28,640 nt of DNA, from assembly GCA_002436065.1 (NCBI GenBank), contig DIXP01000067.1, positions 1 through 28,640 on the forward strand, given 5' to 3'. This document shows positions 24,350 to 28,640 of this stretch, piece after piece. Positions within the stretch are counted from its first letter, which is position 1, and every line of letters begins with the position of its first letter. Origin of the DNA: Chloroflexi bacterium UBA6077. GTDB taxonomy: Bacteria > Chloroflexota > UBA6077. A program made the position numbers and the translations under genes. The notes beneath the pieces are model-generated. The model ran no database searches. It saw only the letters and a list, made by a program, of their open reading frames with translations, and was not told where the DNA came from.

Positions 24350-24879
24350 CTGCCAGAGACTGCCATGCTCGGAGAGGTCCCAGGAATCGTCGCGCAGGTC
24401 GACTTAGGATCGAAAAGACGGTCTTATGAAGCCCATTCTACTGGCGAAGCCCAACAGCCGCAATCATCAACGATTTTCCCGTCCCTAATCCGCAGATACC
24501 GCACCCAGTCTTCACCTGATGGGCGAATGGACGTGGTGCTGGGAAGCGGCGGTGTCGAATTGGGAAAGGAAAGTCGTTGGAGATGCCGGTACGCTGGGGA
24601 GGGAGGGAGGAGGTGCACGGTGCGAAAGAGCAAGCTGTTGTCTAGAGGCTTGGAAGTGGGGTTTGAGGGTAGTCTTGAGGAGGAAGTGAGCGCCCATGTA
24701 GGAAGTTCGGCATCGATGCTACCCGGCTGCAGGTGCTAACCAATAGCCTGCTGCTGCAGCCAGACATCACAAAGACAGAACCTGCGGATTAGGGAGACTC
24801 CAGGCTTGTTTACGACGCGCTGCACAGTCTCTCCACAGACTTCTGGTGAGCCTTCATCAGGACCAAGCGTTTATGGCCG
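24350..24879. other. Intergenic region, no gene seen
   Basis: About 530 bases between the acyl-CoA synthetase stop and the regulator start. It should hold the regulator's promoter. An 8-bp inverted repeat (GGCTGCAG 24725-24732, complement 24754-24761) is the only symmetric element seen. A minus-strand piece ending RYLRIRDGKIVDDCGC is protein-like but too short to assign. Confidence 0.45.
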
Positions 24880-26973
24880 CTAGGGGGAAAGGATGATCCG
24901 TCCGTCCACGGCCACGGCGCCCCGCCCTTCCTCGTAGACCATCAGGGGGTTGATGTCCATCTCGGTGATCTCTGGGAAGTCGTTGGCCAGTTGCGCGGTG
25001 CGGAGCAGCGCATCCGTCACGGCGGAGAGGTCCGAGGGCTTCTCGCCGCGCACGCCGGCCAACAGAGGAAAGGCGCGGATCTCCCTGACCATCTCCTCCG
25101 TGTCGAGTCGGGTGAGCGGCACCACTCGGAAGGCCACGTCCTTCAGCACTTCCACATAGATGCCCCCAAGACCGAACATCAGCAGCGGCCCGAACTGCGG
25201 ATCGCGGGTGATCCCGATGATCACCTCCTTGCCCGCCTTCAGCATCTCCTGCACCGTGATGCCCTCTATCACAGCGTCCGGCGCGTATCGACGGGCGTTC
25301 TCCAGAATGTCGGAATAGGCCTGGCGCACGCCATTGGCGTCGGCCACCCCAAGGCGGACGCAGCCGGCATCGGTCTTGTGCAGGATGTCGGCGGAGACGA
25401 TCTTCATCGCCACGGGATAGCCAATGCGCTCGGCTGCGGCCAACGCCTTCTCAACGAAGCGCACGACCTGGGACTGGGGCACGCGGAGGCCGTAGGCGGC
25501 CAGCGCCTCGCGCGCCTTCGCGTCGGCGAGGTTCACCATGCCCTCCGCTCGCGCTTGCGCGATCAGCCGGGCGACAGCCGCCCTGTCCCGATCGAGCCCA
25601 ACAGCCGCATCGTCAGGCCTTGCTTGCCAGGCACGATAGCGCCCCAGGGCGCGGATGACACCGACCGCCTGCTCCGGAAACCGGTAGTTCGGCACGCCCC
25701 CCTCGCGCAGGATCGTCTCCACCCGATCGATTGCGCTCCCGCCTTCGAACTCGCCGATGATCGGCTTGTCGGCGGTGCGTGCGGCATCGACGATCGTCCC
25801 GGCAACCCCGTAGGGCTCGGTGACACCCTGAGGGGCGAAGATCGCGACCACCGAGTCCACGCCGGGGTCCGCCAGCACGAGGTCGAGCGCCGCCCGGTAG
25901 CGCGCCGGGTCAGCATCGCCGATCACGTCGACGGGGTTGTAGAAGTTGGCGGTTGGGGGCAAACACCCTCGAAGCGCGGCCACGGTTTCCGGCGCCAGGC
26001 TGGCCAGGCGCAACCCGTACCGATCGGTGGCGTCGCTGGCCAGCACTCCGGGCCCTCCGGCGTTCGTCACGATGCCCACCCGGTCGCCCTTTGGCGGCGG
26101 TTGATGCGCGAAGGCCATCGAAAGCTCGAACAGCTCGGCCATGGAGTGGCAGCGAATGACGCCGCACTGCTTGAAAGCCGCGTCGTAGGCGGCATCCGAC
26201 CCTGCTAGAGCTCCCGTGTGAGACGATGCCGCCCGAGCCCCGCTCGCGGTGGACCCGCCCTTCACCACGATCACCGGCTTCACCTTCGTGATCCGCGAGG
26301 CGACCTCCATGAAGCGGGGACCGTCGGTGATGCTTTCGAGGTAGGCGATAATCACCCTGGTACGGGGGTCATCGGCCCACGCCTCGAGCACGTCAACCTC
26401 GGTGATGTCGGCCTTGTTGCCCACACTGGCAAACTTGCTGAAGCCGATCCCAACCTGCTCTGCCCAGTCGAGCATGGCCGTGCCAAGGGCGCCGGACTGT
26501 GACAGGAAGCCGATGTTGCCGGGCCACGCCGCGCCGCGCATGAAGGTGGCATTCAATCGGCTCTCCGTGTCGAGCACACCGACGCAGTTCGGGCCCATCA
26601 GCCGCATGCCCGCTTCCCTGGCGATGTCGGCGATCTTCTGTTCTTCCGCGGCTCCCTCCGGGCCCACCTCCCGGAACCCGGCTGTCAGCACCACGGCCGC
26701 CTTCGCACCCGCCCTGGCGGCGTCCAGCATCACGTCGGCTACCGCGTTGGGCGCCACCGTGATCACCACGAGGTCCACTGGACCGGGCACATCGCTCACC
26801 CGAGGATACGCCTTTAGCCCAAGGATCTCATCCGCCCGAGGGTTGATCGGGTACAGATCACCCGGGTATCCAAAGTCGATGATCTTTCGGAGCACGATGT
26901 TGCCCAGCTTTCCGGGCTGGGAAGAGGCTCCGGCCACTGCGACGGATGCGGGAGAGAACAGAGGCTCGAGCAT
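24880..26973 (-). CDS. ADP-forming acyl-CoA synthetase (fused alpha-beta, acetate-CoA ligase family)
   Basis: A 697-residue enzyme in which both subunits of the NDP-forming acyl-CoA synthetase are fused. Residues 1-125 are the CoA-binding Rossmann domain (SVAVAGASSQPGKLGNIVLR). Residues 145-460 hold the two ligase domains, with the phosphorylated His in SSHTGALAGSDAAYDAAF. Residues about 475-697 are an ATP-grasp domain (VAMKIVSADILHKTDAGCVR, LLMFGLGGIYVEVLKD, EMDINPLMVY). It makes acyl-CoA from acid, CoA and ATP or runs in reverse to form ATP. The acid cannot be read; a product of the upstream catabolic cluster is one possibility. ATG 26973 has GAGGGTG upstream. Codon use looks more GC-rich than in the neighbours, which may reflect a different origin. 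Confidence 0.93.
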   Translation of the reverse strand: MLEPLFSPASVAVAGASSQPGKLGNIVLRKIIDFGYPGDLYPINPRADEILGLKAYPRVSDVPGPVDLVVITVAPNAVADVMLDAARAGAKAAVVLTAGFREVGPEGAAEEQKIADIAREAGMRLMGPNCVGVLDTESRLNATFMRGAAWPGNIGFLSQSGALGTAMLDWAEQVGIGFSKFASVGNKADITEVDVLEAWADDPRTRVIIAYLESITDGPRFMEVASRITKVKPVIVVKGGSTASGARAASSHTGALAGSDAAYDAAFKQCGVIRCHSMAELFELSMAFAHQPPPKGDRVGIVTNAGGPGVLASDATDRYGLRLASLAPETVAALRGCLPPTANFYNPVDVIGDADPARYRAALDLVLADPGVDSVVAIFAPQGVTEPYGVAGTIVDAARTADKPIIGEFEGGSAIDRVETILREGGVPNYRFPEQAVGVIRALGRYRAWQARPDDAAVGLDRDRAAVARLIAQARAEGMVNLADAKAREALAAYGLRVPQSQVVRFVEKALAAAERIGYPVAMKIVSADILHKTDAGCVRLGVADANGVRQAYSDILENARRYAPDAVIEGITVQEMLKAGKEVIIGITRDPQFGPLLMFGLGGIYVEVLKDVAFRVVPLTRLDTEEMVREIRAFPLLAGVRGEKPSDLSAVTDALLRTAQLANDFPEITEMDINPLMVYEEGRGAVAVDGRIILSP

Positions 26974-27034
26974 GTTGCACCCTCAATCAAAGACTAACAG
27001 CATCCTGGTGTCCCTGAGCGGAGGCCCCGCGCAA

Positions 27035-27364
27035 CTACCTCCAGTTAAAAAAGCAAGAAAAGGGCCGATGGGGCCATTCTCTCAACTCCATCCTCACCTC
27101 GCAATAGTCACTATATGACCGTCGAACCCGCCCGGGACAGCGACTACTGCCCCGCAGACGGTTTTGAAGACCTACACATGAGTCTCCATTAACGAGAAGG
27201 ATATCGAATACACAAAGGAAAGGGATGAGAGGGACACGGGCCGTCATGATGGAGCCGACCAGCGCCGTCGTGAGGAACCCGTACAGCCAGAAGACAGTCT
27301 TCAGGGGGAACCGACGTCCTATGAAGATGGCGGGCAACCATTCATGGCCGGAGTTCTCGCACAT
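27035..27364 (-). CDS. Possible small membrane protein (uncertain or decayed)
   Basis: A 109-codon frame beginning at an ATG (27364) that overlaps the HD-GYP stop by about 23 bases. It encodes two hydrophobic stretches, FPLKTVFWLYGFLTTALVGS and PLIPFLCVFDILLVNG, followed by CVGLQNRLRG and a basic, disordered-looking tail. The layout recalls small bacterial membrane proteins with a KTFWLYG-type first segment and a VG-WRSA-type end, but no ribosome site is visible and the tail looks degenerate. It may be a pseudogene. Confidence 0.35.
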   Translation of the reverse strand: MCENSGHEWLPAIFIGRRFPLKTVFWLYGFLTTALVGSIMTARVPLIPFLCVFDILLVNGDSCVGLQNRLRGSSRCPGRVRRSYSDYCEVRMELREWPHRPFSCFFNWR

Positions 27365-28166
27365 GCGGCTGGGCCGAAAACAGCTCTTCGCACACGGCAA
27401 CTGTCGTGTCATACAGTACCGACGTTGCCCGAATTGGGGCAATAGGGCTTTCGATAAAGGGGAAGCGCTCCAGGACACAAACGAGGGCGTCGACTACCTG
27501 AGGATCAAACTGCGTTCCCCGCCCTTCGATGAGTCCGGCCGTAGCCTGCTCGATATTCATTGCCCGCCGGTATGAACGATTCGACGTCATTGCGTCCAGG
27601 GCATCACAGGCGCACAAGATGCGAGCTAGCATTGGAATGTCCTCTCCAGCCAATCCTCTGGGGTAACCCCGGCCGTCATATCGCTCATGGTGGTGTAGTA
27701 CACCCATCAAAGCATCCCCCAGGAACCTAAGGCCGGACAGTATTCTGTACCCTTCCTCTGGGTGCTCACGAATCAGTTTCCGTTCTATCTCATCCAGAGG
27801 TCCGGGCTTCCTCAACACCGAGTCGGGCACACCTATCTTCCCGATATCGTGAAGCAAGCTAGCATGCTGGAGACTCTCCATCTGAGTTGGAGGCAACCCC
27901 ATCTCCAGTCCTACCGCCTGTGCATACATGGCGACAGATCTTGAATGCCCCGCCAAGTAGGGGTCGCGAGCCTCGGTGATTGCTGCCAACGCCGACAGGG
28001 TGGCTAAGCATACTTCGTTCAGGGTCTCGTGGGCTTTCCGAAGATGCTTGAGAGTAGCCGACAGATCATGAGCATAGGACAACAGCTGTTGCTGCAGGCA
28101 TTGGAGATCAATGCCACCATCGAGTGGAGCGTTGGCCAGGGGCCATGAGTCAGTGGCCGATTCCAT
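27342..28166 (-). CDS. HD-GYP domain protein (putative c-di-GMP phosphodiesterase)
   Basis: A 274-residue protein with an N-terminal helical region (about 1-60, QQLLSYAHDLSATLKHLRKA) and a complete HD-GYP domain. Visible motifs are GHSRSV, the metal-binding HD in LLHDIGKIGVPDSVLRKPGPL, HPEEGYRIL, HHERYDGRGYPRGLAGEDIP (with the GYP triad) and DALDAMTSNRSYR. All expected metal and ligand residues are present, so hydrolysis of cyclic di-GMP is likely. No membrane segment or receiver domain is visible. I chose ATG 28166 because AGGAGG lies six bases upstream; a longer in-frame start at 28196 lacks one. It is 34 bases after the Cys-rich protein gene on the same strand, so an operon is likely. Confidence 0.92.
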   Translation of the reverse strand: MESATDSWPLANAPLDGGIDLQCLQQQLLSYAHDLSATLKHLRKAHETLNEVCLATLSALAAITEARDPYLAGHSRSVAMYAQAVGLEMGLPPTQMESLQHASLLHDIGKIGVPDSVLRKPGPLDEIERKLIREHPEEGYRILSGLRFLGDALMGVLHHHERYDGRGYPRGLAGEDIPMLARILCACDALDAMTSNRSYRRAMNIEQATAGLIEGRGTQFDPQVVDALVCVLERFPFIESPIAPIRATSVLYDTTVAVCEELFSAQPHVRELRP

Positions 28167-28200
28167 GGCTAGCCTCCTAAACCACTGAGACCTCAAGCCC

Positions 28201-28632
28201 TCAAGGTGTCCTCCGACGGGTTGGCGTGAAGAGCTTTTTTCGATCTCTTACGTGATCACCCAGCACGATCTGGTGGCACATCGGACATACGCCGTGGGTC
28301 ACTGAGAACTCAATCGTGAATCCCTTGCCTAAACACAATCGAAGTTCCCAAAGCAAGAGAGGTGCGCTCGGGACGGAAAGATACAGGCCGAGCAGTTTGA
28401 CACGATGACACCAAGCACACTGTCTCAACAGTATCCGCGCCGTCAGGCCAGGGACAGTGAACACGTGAGGATTCTTCGAAGGCTGGAGAGATAGACGCTC
28501 TCCCCTGTCACCGCATTCGCTTCGGCACCGCTCTTTGTACTTCAGCAGATGCACTACTGAGGCGTGTGCAACGTCAGTATACTTCTTCAATATCGTTTTA
28601 CATTGCACAACCCGAGGTATGTGTCCCGTCAA
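28201..28632 (-). CDS. Cys-rich small protein with CxWC and HGxCPxC motifs
   Basis: About 143 codons up to a TTG near the window edge, so the true start may be internal or outside. The recognisable part is the C-terminal half: CAWCHRVKLLG, a hydrophobic middle, then FTIEFSVTHGVCPMCHQIVL. A CxWC ... HGxCPxC pair is common in small zinc-binding-type modules found alone or at the ends of bacterial signalling proteins such as PAS kinases. The N-terminal half (YKERCRSECGDRGERLSLQP) has a further CxxxC. It precedes the HD-GYP gene by 34 bases and is probably co-transcribed, so a role in the same signalling pathway is possible. Confidence 0.6.
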   Translation of the reverse strand: MTGHIPRVVQCKTILKKYTDVAHASVVHLLKYKERCRSECGDRGERLSLQPSKNPHVFTVPGLTARILLRQCAWCHRVKLLGLYLSVPSAPLLLWELRLCLGKGFTIEFSVTHGVCPMCHQIVLGDHVRDRKKLFTPTRRRTP

Positions 28633-28640
28633 GTGTGTAA

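Noticed and set aside
24424..24540. Minus-strand piece ending YLRIRDGKIVDDCGCW, reminiscent of SnoaL-like proteins
   Set aside because: Only about 25 residues, and the rest of the frame is low-quality sequence; similarity cannot be judged by eye.
24991..26208. 405-codon plus-strand open frame
   Set aside because: It is the antisense of the acyl-CoA synthetase; its length comes from GC-rich codon structure, and its composition (His, Arg, Gly rich) is not protein-like.
27063..27074. Short GGCC stem followed by T-rich sequence on the minus strand, possible terminator for the HD-GYP operon
   Set aside because: The stem has only four pairs and lies about 270 bases after the HD-GYP stop.
1..28640. 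tRNA, rRNA, CRISPR arrays, integrases and full insertion sequences
   Set aside because: None seen; there are no regularly spaced direct repeats, cloverleaf-like sequences or transposase frames.

Overview
The window reads as a moderately GC-rich bacterial chromosome segment, probably from an environmental genome of the Chloroflexota or a similar lineage. The hints are frequent GTG/TTG starts with strong Shine-Dalgarno sequences, DUF2207 and GIDE-domain membrane proteins, a lipobox on the tripartite transporter receptor (as in organisms that anchor binding proteins to the cytoplasmic membrane), and LysR/PucR-type hybrid regulation. The taxonomic guess is inference only. I saw no rRNA, tRNA or CRISPR array.

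Layout. 1-2.3 kb: a small Cys-rich zinc-ribbon protein (+), then a minus-strand aminotransferase/VOC pair ending in a good intrinsic terminator. 2.6-5.4 kb: convergent DUF2207 and GIDE-domain membrane proteins sharing a bidirectional hairpin. 5.7-7.6 kb: an orphan three-PAS histidine kinase with an unusual H-box. 8.0-8.6 kb: an AbrB/MazE-Doc toxin-antitoxin pair whose Fic motif lacks the usual His. 8.8-9.5 kb: a gene remnant and a two-gene operon (42-aa Gly/Phe-rich membrane peptide plus XRE regulator) under a 41-bp palindrome. 9.7-10.9 kb: a MITE/REP-like element and a class II fructose-bisphosphate aldolase.

11.2-22.2 kb is a minus-strand catabolic region. In transcription order it holds: a graveyard of truncated genes (enolase-superfamily MR/MLE, ABC permease, MmgE/PrpD), amidohydrolase 2, tctB-tctA-tctC (tripartite tricarboxylate-type transporter), a cupin, amidohydrolase 1, a remnant of a third amidohydrolase, other decayed sequence, and a D-aminoacylase-like amidohydrolase. 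The genes suggest uptake of an unidentified organic anion or amide followed by hydrolytic opening. At 22.6-24.3 kb sits the likely regulator, a protein with a complete LysR-type N-terminal half and a CdaR/PucR-type C-terminal half, so it has a predicted DNA-binding domain at each end. A 36-bp perfect palindrome follows it.

24.9-28.6 kb: a fused ADP-forming acyl-CoA synthetase, a possible small membrane protein, an HD-GYP protein and a small Cys-rich protein with CxWC and HGxCPxC motifs.

The most notable points are the LysR-PucR fusion, the eroding catabolic island (including an in-frame chimera of permease and MmgE/PrpD fragments), the paralogous amidohydrolases bracketing a TTT transporter, and several near-perfect palindromes at gene boundaries.
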